Part shown: in pieces, positions 35,552 through 43,882 of the stretch
How positions within the stretch are numbered: the stretch's first letter is position 1
Layout of the letters: each line of letters begins with the position of its first letter
Made by a program: the position numbers and the translations under genes
The notes under the pieces: model-generated
Database searches by the model: none
Seen by the model: only the letters and a program-made list of their open reading frames with translations
Told to the model about the DNA's origin: nothing
NCBI RefSeq assembly: GCF_000300855.1
Contig: NZ_ALJF01000013.1
Location: forward strand, 186,001 to 250,000
Reading direction: 5' to 3'
Source: Agrobacterium albertimagni AOL15
GTDB lineage: Bacteria > Pseudomonadota > Alphaproteobacteria > Rhizobiales > Rhizobiaceae
DNA length: 64,000 bases

Positions 35552-37054
35552 TTATTGAAACGCCGTCTCGAAGAAGCTTCTGAGCTTGCGCGAATGCAGT
35601 GCTTCGGTCGGCATGGCGCCGAGCTTTTCCAGTGCTCGGATGCCGATCTGCAGATGCTGGCTGACCTGCGTCTTGTAGAAGGCAGTCGCCATGCCCGGCA
35701 GCTTCAATTCGCCGTGCAGCGGCTTGTCGGAGACGCAAAGCAGGGTGCCGTAGGGCACACGGAAGCGGAAGCCGTTGGCGGCGATGGTGGCCGATTCCAT
35801 GTCGAGCGCAATCGCCCGCGCCTGGGACAGGCGCTTGACCGGTCCGCGCTGGTCGCGCAGTTCCCAGTTGCGGTTGTCGATCGTGGCGACCGTGCCGGTG
35901 CGCATGATGCGCTTCAGCTCGAAGCCCTCATAGCCGGTGATCTCCTCGACCGCGTCTTCCAGTGCAAGCTGCACTTCCGAGAGCGCCGGGATCGGCACCC
36001 AGACGGGCAGGTCGTCGTCGAGCACGTGGTCTTCGCGCATATAGGCATGCGCCAAGACATAATCGCCGAGGCGCTGGCTGTTGCGAAGCCCGGCGCAGTG
36101 GCCGAGCATCAGCCAGGCATGCGGTCTGAGCACTGCGATATGGTCGGTGATCGTCTTGGCATTGGAAGGGCCGACGCCGATGTTGACGACCGTGATGCCG
36201 CCATGGCCCTTCTTCTTCAGGTGATAGGCCGGCATCTGCGGCAAGCGTCCGAGGGCAACGCCCTCCGTCGGCTCCGCATGGCCGGATGGCGTCACGATGT
36301 TGCCCGGTTCGACAAAGGCTGTGTAGTCGCTGTTTCCGTCCGCCATCAGCTTGCGGGCATAGGCGCAGAACTCGTCCACATAGAACTGGTAGTTCGTGAA
36401 CAGCACGAAGTTCTGGAAATGCGATGCACTCGTCGCCGTGTAATGCGACAGGCGCGCCAGCGAATAGTCGATGCGCTGTGCCGTGAACGGCGCCAGCGGG
36501 TGCGGCTCGCCGGGCAGCGGCTCGTATTCGCCATTGGCGATCTCGTCATCCGTGACGGTGAGGTCAGGGGTGTCGAAGATGTCGCGCAGTTGCATGTCGA
36601 CGAGGCCGCCGGCAGAGGCTTCGACATGCGCGCCCTCAGCGAAAGCGAAATGCAGCGGGATCGGCGTCATCGATTCCGACACGGTGATCGGCACCTGGTG
36701 ATTGCGCATCAGAAGCGCCAGCTGTTCCTTCAGATAATGCCGGAAGAGCTGCGGCCGGGTGATCGTCGTGGTGTAGATGCCAGGCGAGGTCACGTGGCCA
36801 TAGGAGAGGCGGCTGTCGATATGCCCGAAGCTCGTCGTCTCGATGCTGACCTGAGGGTAGAAGGCGCGGTAACGGCCCTCGATCGGACCGCCCTTGGCCA
36901 GAGACGAGAAGGCCTCGATCAGGAAATTGGTATTGCGCTCGTAAAGCGCCGTCAGCGCGTCGACCGCGGCTGTCGCATCTGTGAAGACCTGAGGCGCAAA
37001 GAGCTCGGGGCTGATGGAGTTCTGGGGTGCTGGGGACAGGATTCGTGTGTTCAT
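35552..37054 (-). CDS. amn: AMP nucleosidase
   Basis: A 500-residue enzyme that splits AMP to adenine and ribose 5-phosphate. The N-terminal Amn-specific domain (residues 1-180, GRYRAFYPQVSIETTSFGH) is followed by the phosphorylase-fold domain with NIGVGPSNAKTITDHIAVLRP, LGHCAGLRNSQRLGDYVLAHAY and the base/phosphate-binding DMESATIAANGFRFRVPYG. Length agrees with the family. ATG 37054 is followed by the family start. It is a single gene and may adjust adenylate levels. Confidence 0.95.
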   Translation of the reverse strand: MNTRILSPAPQNSISPELFAPQVFTDATAAVDALTALYERNTNFLIEAFSSLAKGGPIEGRYRAFYPQVSIETTSFGHIDSRLSYGHVTSPGIYTTTITRPQLFRHYLKEQLALLMRNHQVPITVSESMTPIPLHFAFAEGAHVEASAGGLVDMQLRDIFDTPDLTVTDDEIANGEYEPLPGEPHPLAPFTAQRIDYSLARLSHYTATSASHFQNFVLFTNYQFYVDEFCAYARKLMADGNSDYTAFVEPGNIVTPSGHAEPTEGVALGRLPQMPAYHLKKKGHGGITVVNIGVGPSNAKTITDHIAVLRPHAWLMLGHCAGLRNSQRLGDYVLAHAYMREDHVLDDDLPVWVPIPALSEVQLALEDAVEEITGYEGFELKRIMRTGTVATIDNRNWELRDQRGPVKRLSQARAIALDMESATIAANGFRFRVPYGTLLCVSDKPLHGELKLPGMATAFYKTQVSQHLQIGIRALEKLGAMPTEALHSRKLRSFFETAFQ

Positions 37055-37157
37055 GGCGCATTATAGGAGACCAAATCTGACAAGCAAACGACGTCATGAA
37101 CGATGCGTCAAGATTTCTTCGCGTCGGTCTGCGTCCGAGCCTGCGCCCTAGTTTCAA

Positions 37158-37328
37158 TCAGAGGCTGGGCCGGCAGCCGTTGAGGCCTGTCGGCGCGCAG
37201 CTCGCGACCAGTCCCGATGACGTGTGTCGCAGGCCTGGCTGATTGTTGACCACGAGCTGCGCGAACACGAAGGCGAAAAGCGCCATGGTCACAGAGATGA
37301 TGGTGAAGCGTCGTGCCAGCGTGCCCAT
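37158..37328 (-). CDS. Small exported or membrane-anchored protein, 56 aa
   Basis: A short gene with a near-perfect AAAGGAG eight bases before ATG 37328. The product has one hydrophobic helix (TIISVTMALFAFVFAQLVV, about residues 9-28) after a short basic start, then a polar tail with cysteines at 44 and 52. It could be a single-pass membrane or exported peptide. No similar small gene next to it. Function unknown. Confidence 0.65.
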   Translation of the reverse strand: MGTLARRFTIISVTMALFAFVFAQLVVNNQPGLRHTSSGLVASCAPTGLNGCRPSL

Positions 37329-37504
37329 GTCGTGAACTCCTTTGCAAACCGTTGGACAGGTTTTAGCAAAGCCGGGCTGAATGCGGCCTGAGATCCCGGT
37401 TCATCTGGCATTCAGAAGCGTTAACCGACAGCCCTAGTTTGTTAAGAAAGTCGCGTTTCCTAAAGCGCAAAACGGCGTCCGTCTTGAACGGAGTTCTTGA
37501 AAAC

Positions 37505-37536
37505 GAAAAAGGGCGCCGGTTGCAGCCGGCGCCCAA
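37505..37536 (-). terminator. Intrinsic terminator of the DUF2147 gene
   Basis: Stem GGGCGCCGG/CCGGCGCCC; a T run follows on the minus strand. Confidence 0.85.
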
Positions 37537-37558
37537 TGATCTAAGCCGAGCGATCGGT

Positions 37559-37894
37559 TCAGAGACGCGACCAGGTCTGCGTCTTGCAGAGAACCGCCAT
37601 GACGCAGCCCCGCATCTTCAGGGAATTGCCGGAGACGGAGCCGGAGCCCGCATAGGTCTTGTCGGTTTCCGGATCGGTGATCTCGCCCTTGTAGCTTTCG
37701 CCGCTGCCGGACATCTTGCCGATCTGCTTGCCGTTGTGCTTGCCGCTCTTCAGCGTCACGCAGTAAGCGCCGCCGCAGGGTGCGATCTGGGCCGTGGCGC
37801 CGGATGCCGTTTTCCAGTTGCCTTCGATTGGCTCGGCAGCCTGAGCGGTGAAGGCCGAAAGCGCAAGGGCTGCCGCAATGATGATGGAACGCAT
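37559..37894 (-). CDS. DUF2147 periplasmic protein
   Basis: A 111-residue exported protein with a Sec signal peptide (residues 1-19, cleaved after AQA). The mature part is a small beta-barrel-like DUF2147 domain (PIEGNWKTASGATAQIAPCGGAYCVTL, later LKMRGCVMAVLCKTQTWSR) with four cysteines that can form two disulphides. ATG 37894 with AGGAGAG upstream. Function of the family is not established. Confidence 0.88.
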   Translation of the reverse strand: MRSIIIAAALALSAFTAQAAEPIEGNWKTASGATAQIAPCGGAYCVTLKSGKHNGKQIGKMSGSGESYKGEITDPETDKTYAGSGSVSGNSLKMRGCVMAVLCKTQTWSRL

Positions 37895-38402
37895 GGTCTG
37901 ATCTCTCCTCCCGAGATGATGGTCCTCTCCCGTGGTCGGAGACGGTCCTCTCCGCAGCCGTCCAACGGTTAAGAATTATCTTACGCACACGTAAAGGTAA
38001 AATGCAATCCGCCGCGAAAAGCGAGCGGTGGAAAGCCTCGGATCGCAGCAAATCCCGTATTTCTGCGAATTGCCTTCCGAAATCATGGTGAAAAATCGGT
38101 TGATTTGTCAGCGTGAAGCTTTCGTAAATTTTGAGCGAAAATCCTTGGGTTGTAGGGGAAGCGATGCTTAACGGAATCCGAAGTTTACGAAGCTTTTGTA
38201 CTTTGTTTTCAGCAAATTAAGGATGCATTTTAAGCGAGTTTTGAAGAGCGTTTGGCATAGTGAACCCATCAAACGAGCAGGGAAAAACCCCGCCAAACCC
38301 GACCAAAGCGAGAATGACCGGACAAAGATCCGGCGCCGTTTCGGAAGGGCCCGCAAGGGAAACAGGGACGACCGAGAAACTAGGCAAACAGGGACAAAAC
38401 CA
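37895..38402. other. Long intergenic region with a palindrome
   Basis: 508 bases between divergent genes. It contains TTACG-CACA-CGTAA (37981-37994), related to the palindrome at 14537, in the promoter region of the DUF2147 gene. The frame of the Sel1-like gene stays open back to 38196, but the sequence there is AT-rich and reads as leader rather than protein. No RNA gene recognised. Confidence 0.4.
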
Positions 38403-38669
38403 ATGGCACGCTTTGAAATGCACAATTCCGAAAATGCCACGATGGGTGGCGAAACCCGGGCTGATGTCTTCCGCGACATGGGTCTGATGTATGCAACCGG
38501 CCGCGGTTGCCCTGTTGACCTGGTGTCGGCACACAAGTGGCTGAACATCGCCGCGATCAAGGGCTGCGACCGCGCTGCCGAGCTGCGCGCCGATCTCGCC
38601 CAGACCATGAGCAAGATCCAGCTCGCCGAGGCGCTTCGTGCCGCCCGCGAATGGATGACCATGCACTGA
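38403..38669 (+). CDS. Small Sel1-repeat-like protein
   Basis: An 88-residue protein with one Sel1-type helical pair (DVFRDMGLMYATGRGCPVDL then VSAHKWLNIAAIKGCDRA). Such repeats mediate protein contacts. The start at ATG 38403 is preceded by AGGGAC; extension upstream is possible but unlikely. Short single-repeat members are common in rhizobia. Terminator follows at 38767. Role unknown. Confidence 0.75.
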   Translation: MARFEMHNSENATMGGETRADVFRDMGLMYATGRGCPVDLVSAHKWLNIAAIKGCDRAAELRADLAQTMSKIQLAEALRAAREWMTMH

Positions 38670-38766
38670 CGAATTCCGGCCGCGACCGCGGCAGGAGAAT
38701 GACAAGAATAACCCTGAGTGGGGAACGTGGCGGGGACCTTTGGACGGGGCCAGGGCCAACATTTTT

Positions 38767-38811
38767 CAAAGACCGCGACCGGCAGGAACAAGGCCGGCGC
38801 GGTCTTTTTCA
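38767..38811. terminator. Terminator between the Sel1-like and aminotransferase genes
   Basis: Stem AAAGACCGCG plus CCGGC paired with GCCGG and CGCGGTCTTT, followed by T residues on the plus strand; also usable from the minus side. Confidence 0.75.
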
Positions 38812-38822
38812 TTGTGTAAAGG

Positions 38823-39935
38823 TCAGACGAGAGCCTTCAAGACCTTCGGCAGCGCTTCTTCGAACAGGTCGAGATCTTCGGGCAGGCCGGCCGAGACCCG
38901 GATGCAGCGGTTGAGCGGGGCGACACCGGGCATGCGGATGAAAACGCCGTGCTCCATCAGCCCGTCGACGATCGCGCGGGCATAGACCCCATCGCGCCCG
39001 CAATCGATCGCCACGAAGTTGGTGGCAGAGGGCAGCGGGTTAAGCCCATTGGCCTTCGCGATGGTCGAGATCCGGTCGCGTGCCGCCTTGATCCGCCCCA
39101 CGACGTCCGCGAGATAGATCTGATCGGCGAGCGCCGCGAGTGCCGCCTCGGTCGAAAGCCTCGGCATCCCGAAATGATTGCGGATCTTGTCGAAGGCAGA
39201 GACGGTGCCAGGCGTGCCGATCCCATAGCCGACGCGGGCACCCGCCAGGCCGTAAGCTTTTGAAAATGTGCGGGTTCGGATCACGTTCGGAAGATCGATC
39301 AGCACATCGGCGGACGGGATCGAACCCTCGGGGGCGGTCTCGCTATAGGCTTCATCAAGGATGAGTAGGGTGGTCGAGGGCAGAGCGCGGGCGAAGCTGA
39401 CGATGCTGTCTTTATCCCACCAACTGCCCATCGGATTGTCGGGGTTTGCGAAATAGACGAGCGGCGCATCCTCTTGCTTCACCAATGCGAGCAACGCATC
39501 GAGATCTTCCCGGTCGTCCCGGTAGGGAGCCGTGACCAGGCGCCCGCCAAACCCGTTCACATGAAAATTGAAGGTCGGATAGGCACCGAGCGATGTGACG
39601 ACGGGCATGCCGGGCTCGATCACCAGCCGCACGATCAGCCCGAGCAGGTCATCGATGCCTTCGCCGATCACGAAGTTCTCCGGCTTCAGTCCGAGATGTG
39701 CGGCGAGCGCCGCCTTGAGGGCATGGTTTTCCGGATCATTGTATTTCCAGATCTCGCCTGACTTCTCGGCGATACTGGCAAGTACGGAAGGTGCCGGGCC
39801 GAAGCCGCTTTCGTTTGCACCGATGCGGGCGCGAACCGAAAGGCCCCTTTGCCGTTCAATGGCTTCGGGACCGACAAAGGGTACGGTTGCGGGGAGCGAG
39901 GCGGAGAGGGGCGTGAAGCGTGAAAAGGCGGTCAT
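38823..39935 (-). CDS. PLP-dependent aminotransferase, HisC-like
   Basis: A 370-residue class I/II aminotransferase. Motifs: ANESGFGPAPSV, GEGIDDLLGLIVRL, YFANPDNPMGSWW, LDEAYSE and the PLP lysine in TFSKAYGLAGARVGY. It resembles histidinol-phosphate or aromatic amino acid aminotransferases (HisC2 type), and rhizobia usually carry several. ATG 39935 has only a weak ribosome site; an upstream extension to 39977 is less likely. No histidine genes are near, so another amino acid substrate is possible. Confidence 0.85.
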   Translation of the reverse strand: MTAFSRFTPLSASLPATVPFVGPEAIERQRGLSVRARIGANESGFGPAPSVLASIAEKSGEIWKYNDPENHALKAALAAHLGLKPENFVIGEGIDDLLGLIVRLVIEPGMPVVTSLGAYPTFNFHVNGFGGRLVTAPYRDDREDLDALLALVKQEDAPLVYFANPDNPMGSWWDKDSIVSFARALPSTTLLILDEAYSETAPEGSIPSADVLIDLPNVIRTRTFSKAYGLAGARVGYGIGTPGTVSAFDKIRNHFGMPRLSTEAALAALADQIYLADVVGRIKAARDRISTIAKANGLNPLPSATNFVAIDCGRDGVYARAIVDGLMEHGVFIRMPGVAPLNRCIRVSAGLPEDLDLFEEALPKVLKALV

Positions 39936-40045
39936 TGCGAAGCGGCATCCGGAGGTCGAGGGCGATCCGCTCACCATAAGTGCCGCCGCAGCCGAAGCAA
40001 GCCGGATCCGCGGCGATCAGACCTCATCTGCCGAGAGAGATTTTC

Positions 40046-40462
40046 TCAGCGACCGAGGCGCGCGCCGTTGCCGTTCTGGAAAGGTTTGAGCGGCGTATTG
40101 ACGGCGTCGCCAAGCATGAAGTCGGCGCGGACAATCCGGTGCAACATGTGCTCGGAGATCGGCGCGATGAACTTCACGCCGACCCTGTTGCCGTTGCGAT
40201 AAGCCTCGGCACATCCAATCCGGTCGGCAAGGCCGACGATCTGCAGATAATAATGAGAGGAGAGGCCAATCGCGGTCGTCAGTTCGATCGCTGCGCCGCC
40301 TTGCGATATGTCGACCACTTCGCAGCTGCGGATCGTGATGCCGGTGAGGCCGGGGCGAACCGACATCACCTTGGCCGGCCGGCGGACATAAAAGCGCTCC
40401 CATTTGCGCTCGTACATTTCGGAGCGTACCCCAGCCAGATGTGTCGCATTTTCCATCGCCAT
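40046..40462 (-). CDS. PilZ-domain protein
   Basis: A 138-residue protein with a single PilZ domain: the arginine pair in YVRRPAKVMS and DISQGGAAIE at the strand that normally contacts cyclic di-GMP (DxSxxG). ATG 40462 has GAGGAG upstream. It probably binds c-di-GMP and affects motility or surface traits. A second PilZ-like gene follows at 40642 on the same strand. Confidence 0.88.
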   Translation of the reverse strand: MAMENATHLAGVRSEMYERKWERFYVRRPAKVMSVRPGLTGITIRSCEVVDISQGGAAIELTTAIGLSSHYYLQIVGLADRIGCAEAYRNGNRVGVKFIAPISEHMLHRIVRADFMLGDAVNTPLKPFQNGNGARLGR

Positions 40463-40641
40463 GACCGGCTCCTCAAAACTCTTCTGTCTCACACTGTGAG
40501 CACTAATATTTGCAGTAGCATCAATAAGATTGCTCAAATTTTACCAATACTGAATATTCGGTTTCAACGGCCGTCCCGGCAAGCGCAGGCCGGGCTGGCG
40601 ACCGCAAGAGGGCGCAAACGGTGATCAGCTGGCGCGAGATC

Positions 40642-40995
40642 TCAGTGGCTTGTTTCGAAGGAAAGCCTGACGACACGGTGCAGGAATTCGGGGTCGATCA
40701 ACATGTTGAAGCCGACCGTGAGCTTTTCGGCTTCGCGGCGGATCAGAGTGCAGCCGATGTCATCGTGAATGCCGAGGATCTCCAGAAAGAAGTTCGGCGG
40801 CACCTGGACATGCGGCGAGACGTCGAGATCGGCACCATAGAGCGAAATCGTCCGGATGAGGCAGCGCTGCGACCGCGCCATGCTGAGATGGTGGCCGACA
40901 AACACGATCTTGCCGGGGCGATCGATCTTGAATTTCTCGAAGATCTGATCCCGAGGGATGTCCGATTTTGCGTCCGGTATCCTCTGCAAGGGCAT
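40642..40995 (-). CDS. Divergent PilZ-like protein
   Basis: A 117-residue protein. ATG 40995 follows GGGAGGG at ideal spacing; longer frames to 41310 are not supported. The body aligns by eye with the neighbouring PilZ protein (ends EFLHRVVRLSFE here and HMLHRIVRADFM there), but the arginine pair is reduced to DRPGKIVFV and the DxSxxG motif reads TISLYGADLD. It may have lost c-di-GMP binding. Probably a paralogue of the 40046 gene. Confidence 0.7.
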   Translation of the reverse strand: MPLQRIPDAKSDIPRDQIFEKFKIDRPGKIVFVGHHLSMARSQRCLIRTISLYGADLDVSPHVQVPPNFFLEILGIHDDIGCTLIRREAEKLTVGFNMLIDPEFLHRVVRLSFETSH

Positions 40996-41329
40996 ATTAC
41001 CCTCCCACGGTGTCAAGTTAGAATGACATGCTAGCCGATGTCCGTTACCAGATTCTGCATGCAAACCGTAAAATCCAGACGAGCTTTCAAATTGGCAAGA
41101 TTTGCCAGCCACTTCGTCGGTTGGCTGTTTGTGCCGTTTTTGGTCGGGAATGCCGTAGGTAGCAATCGGCGAGGACGTGCACGCCGGTGACAATGGACGG
41201 TTTCGACCGGCGAGCCCCAGGCCAACTTGACCGCAAACCGCCACAAAGCTAGGCCTTGCTGCATCGCATCGTGGCCGGTTCTCCGGCAGCGATTCTGATT
41301 TGGACGGCATAAGGCAGGGAGTGCATCAC
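40996..41329. other. Divergent intergenic region
   Basis: 334 bases between the PilZ-like gene and the flavoprotein gene. Both promoters should be here. I see no gene, repeat or strong hairpin. Confidence 0.45.
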
Positions 41330-42547
41330 GTGGCGGAGCGACTGGTGATTATCGGGGCGGGGCAGGCGGGTTTCGCTCTGGCCGCAAAGCTGAGGGCGCT
41401 GAAGGACGAACGCCCGATCACCCTTGTCGGCAACGAGCCGGTGCTTCCCTATCAGCGGCCTCCACTTTCCAAAAAGTATCTGCTCGGCGACATGGACTTC
41501 GATCGGCTGCTGTTCCGGCCTGAAGCCTGGTATGGCGAGAACGGGGTCGAGATCCGCCTGTCGACGCCGGTCGAAGCGATCGATCGTGACAAGCGCGTGG
41601 TCAAGCTGTTTGACGGCAGCGAGATCTCTTATGAGACCCTCGCCATCGCCACCGGGGCGACGCCTCGCCGCCTGCCGGCCGCGATCGGCGGTGATCTCGA
41701 GGGCGTCTACACGATGCGCGACAAGGCCGACGCCGATCGTCTGGCCGACGAGATGAAACCGGGCCATCGGCTCCTGATCATCGGTGGCGGTTACATCGGT
41801 CTCGAGGCTGCTGCTGTCGCCCGCAAACTGGGGCTCGACGTCACACTGATCGAAATGGCAGACCGCATCCTTGCCCGCGTGGCCGCCCGCGAGACGGCGG
41901 ATGCGATCCGCGCGATCCATGAAGCCGAGGGCGTGAAGATCCACGAAAGGACGGGCCTGACCCGTTTGATCGGCGATGAGGGCAGAGTGAAAGCCGCCGA
42001 GCTCTCGGACGGCCGCGTCATCGACGTCGACCTGGTCATCGTGGGGATCGGTGTGATCCCAAACGATCGTCTGGCGGGTGATGCTGGGCTCGAGGTTCAG
42101 AACGGCATCGTCGTCGACGATTTTGGCCGCACGAGTGATCCTGCCATCTTCGCCATGGGCGACTGCGCCGTTCAGGATTGGGACGGGGAGCAGGTCCGGC
42201 TCGAATCCGTGCAGAACGCGGTGGATCAGGCAGAAGCCATCGCCGCCGTGATCGCAGGCGGTTCCGAGCCATATCGCCCGAAGCCCTGGTTCTGGTCGGA
42301 CCAGTATGATGTCAAACTACAGATCGCAGGCTTCAATCTCGGATATGATCAGACCGTCCTGCGCCTCAGCACCCGCGAGGGAAGCCTGTCGATCTGGTAT
42401 TTCCGCAAGGGCGTCTTCATCGCCGTCGATGCGATCAACGACGCTAAGGCCTATGTGACCGGCAAGAAGCTCTTGGAACTCGGCCGGCCGGTGGATCCCG
42501 TCTCGATTGCCGATCCCGCGCTCGAACTGAAGAGCCTGATGGCGTGA
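41330..42547 (+). CDS. FAD-dependent oxidoreductase, ferredoxin reductase-like
   Basis: A 405-residue flavoprotein of the rhodocoxin/putidaredoxin reductase group. GTG 41330 is chosen because GGGAG lies eight bases upstream and the FAD motif VIIGAGQAGFALAAKL begins at residue 6. It also shows PLSKKYLLGD, the NADH motif IIGGGYIGLEAAAVA near 145 and the FAD-binding AMGDCA. The C-terminal reductase domain (FWSDQYDVKLQIAG) is complete. These enzymes pass electrons from NADH to a ferredoxin for P450 or dioxygenases; no ferredoxin gene is adjacent. Confidence 0.9.
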   Translation: MAERLVIIGAGQAGFALAAKLRALKDERPITLVGNEPVLPYQRPPLSKKYLLGDMDFDRLLFRPEAWYGENGVEIRLSTPVEAIDRDKRVVKLFDGSEISYETLAIATGATPRRLPAAIGGDLEGVYTMRDKADADRLADEMKPGHRLLIIGGGYIGLEAAAVARKLGLDVTLIEMADRILARVAARETADAIRAIHEAEGVKIHERTGLTRLIGDEGRVKAAELSDGRVIDVDLVIVGIGVIPNDRLAGDAGLEVQNGIVVDDFGRTSDPAIFAMGDCAVQDWDGEQVRLESVQNAVDQAEAIAAVIAGGSEPYRPKPWFWSDQYDVKLQIAGFNLGYDQTVLRLSTREGSLSIWYFRKGVFIAVDAINDAKAYVTGKKLLELGRPVDPVSIADPALELKSLMA

Positions 42548-42603
42548 GGCCATGAGCCCGCCGTTCGAGGTAGGGCAGGGGACAACAGAATATAAAGAGC
42601 AAG

Positions 42604-42626
42604 AGCCGGACAAAGCCGGCCCTTTT
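42604..42626 (+). terminator. Short terminator after the flavoprotein gene
   Basis: Five-base-pair stem GCCGG/CCGGC with a six-base loop, then CCTTTT. Confidence 0.5.
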
Positions 42627-42648
42627 GCAATTTACATTACGATATGAC

Positions 42649-43581
42649 TCACGAAGCCGCTGCCCGTTCCAGGATGGGAACGCACATGTCTAGATCATGC
42701 GAAGCCAGGTGAGCATAGCGCATGGTCATGGTGAGCGTCTGGTGGCCGAGCCACATCTGCACGCGACGGATATCGATCCCGCCCTGAACCAGACGGGACG
42801 CACAGGTATGGCGTAGCACGTGGGGCACCACGTCCTTGTCGTCGGCAAACCCCACCGCATCCTTGGCATTGTGCCAGGCGACGCGGAAGCGCTGCTGATC
42901 GATCTCGGCAAACGGACCGGAATACCGGCGATCCGATGCTTCGATGGCAGCCAGAGCACGCTGTGTGAGCGGAACCGAGCGCGAGCGCCCCGATTTTGTC
43001 ACCCAGAAGGTCACGCGGTCCTTATGTATGTCGCCCCAGCGAAGGTTGAGACCCTCGCTCAGACGGGCGCCGGTATCGACCAGGAAGAGGCAGAACCGGT
43101 AATAGAGTTCGGAATGCGCCCGGATTTCGGAAAACAGCAGGTTTTCTTCATCTGTGTCGAGAAAGCGAATACGGCCCGCTTTCTCTTTTTGGCGCTTGAA
43201 TTCAGGCAGACTGTGAACGTCTCCCATTTTGTTCGCCTTTCGCAGCAGTTTGCTTAAGGCCGCCATCTTTCGATTGATGGTGGCATTGCTATTACCGCGT
43301 TTGCGCAACTTGCCGATCAATTGGTCGAGCATTTCGTCAGAAAAGGCTGAAAAACTCGGAAAATCAAGGAGATCGTGAAGCTCTCCGATAAAATTGGTTA
43401 CGTTATATTTGTGGCTGCCATTCATCCACAACAGGTCGCCATATTTGCCGAACAGTTCGCGCAGATTGGTTTCGCGCACCTCGTGCAGGATCGTTCCCTG
43501 TCTGTATTGATAATGTACCGAATAATCGGGCACGCCCACGAAGACGTCAAAACCCTTGCCGGTTGGCATTTCCACCTGCAT
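42649..43581 (-). CDS. Tyrosine recombinase (integrase), lone copy
   Basis: A 310-residue site-specific recombinase. ATG 43581 follows GGGGGA; a GTG at 43638 would add 19 residues. The catalytic set is complete: R173 (TGARLSEGLNLRW), K196, H254 and R257 (HVLRHTCAS), H280 (LGHQTLTMT) and Y289 (MRYAHL). It also has a phage-type SAM-like core-binding region around 80-130. No excisionase, phage or plasmid genes are beside it. It may be a remnant of an excised element or act on another site. Confidence 0.88.
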   Translation of the reverse strand: MQVEMPTGKGFDVFVGVPDYSVHYQYRQGTILHEVRETNLRELFGKYGDLLWMNGSHKYNVTNFIGELHDLLDFPSFSAFSDEMLDQLIGKLRKRGNSNATINRKMAALSKLLRKANKMGDVHSLPEFKRQKEKAGRIRFLDTDEENLLFSEIRAHSELYYRFCLFLVDTGARLSEGLNLRWGDIHKDRVTFWVTKSGRSRSVPLTQRALAAIEASDRRYSGPFAEIDQQRFRVAWHNAKDAVGFADDKDVVPHVLRHTCASRLVQGGIDIRRVQMWLGHQTLTMTMRYAHLASHDLDMCVPILERAAAS

Positions 43582-43825
43582 GTATCCCCCAAATTTCCCT
43601 TTGGCGAGCACGCGAACGGGCTCACCGCCCGTCCCCACGGGCTTAGATATCGTTATAACTTATAAAAAGTATAGTGCAAAACGGCACAAACTTTTCCGGA
43701 ATGGCTCGACTCGAGCCTGTCAATTGGTGTCGTAGGCATCCCCTTTCATTGAGCTGAGGACCATCGGCCGCAGGGTTAAGTCACTGTAATTACGTGGCAT
43801 GTGAAGATGTGAGCCAGATGGCCGA

Positions 43826-43858
43826 AAGGGGTCCGGCTCTTGCGAAGCCGGACCCCAA
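43826..43858 (-). terminator. Intrinsic terminator of the first porin gene
   Basis: Stem GGGGTCCGGCT/AGCCGGACCCC with a short loop. The 301 bases from 43582 to 43882 hold only this hairpin and an AT-rich stretch before the integrase. Confidence 0.8.
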
Positions 43859-43882
43859 ACTTTTTCGCTAATCCGTTGTGGA

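Noticed and set aside
38196..38402. N-terminal extension of the Sel1-like protein
   Set aside because: The extension is AT-rich and basic without domain character; the ribosome site favours ATG 38403.
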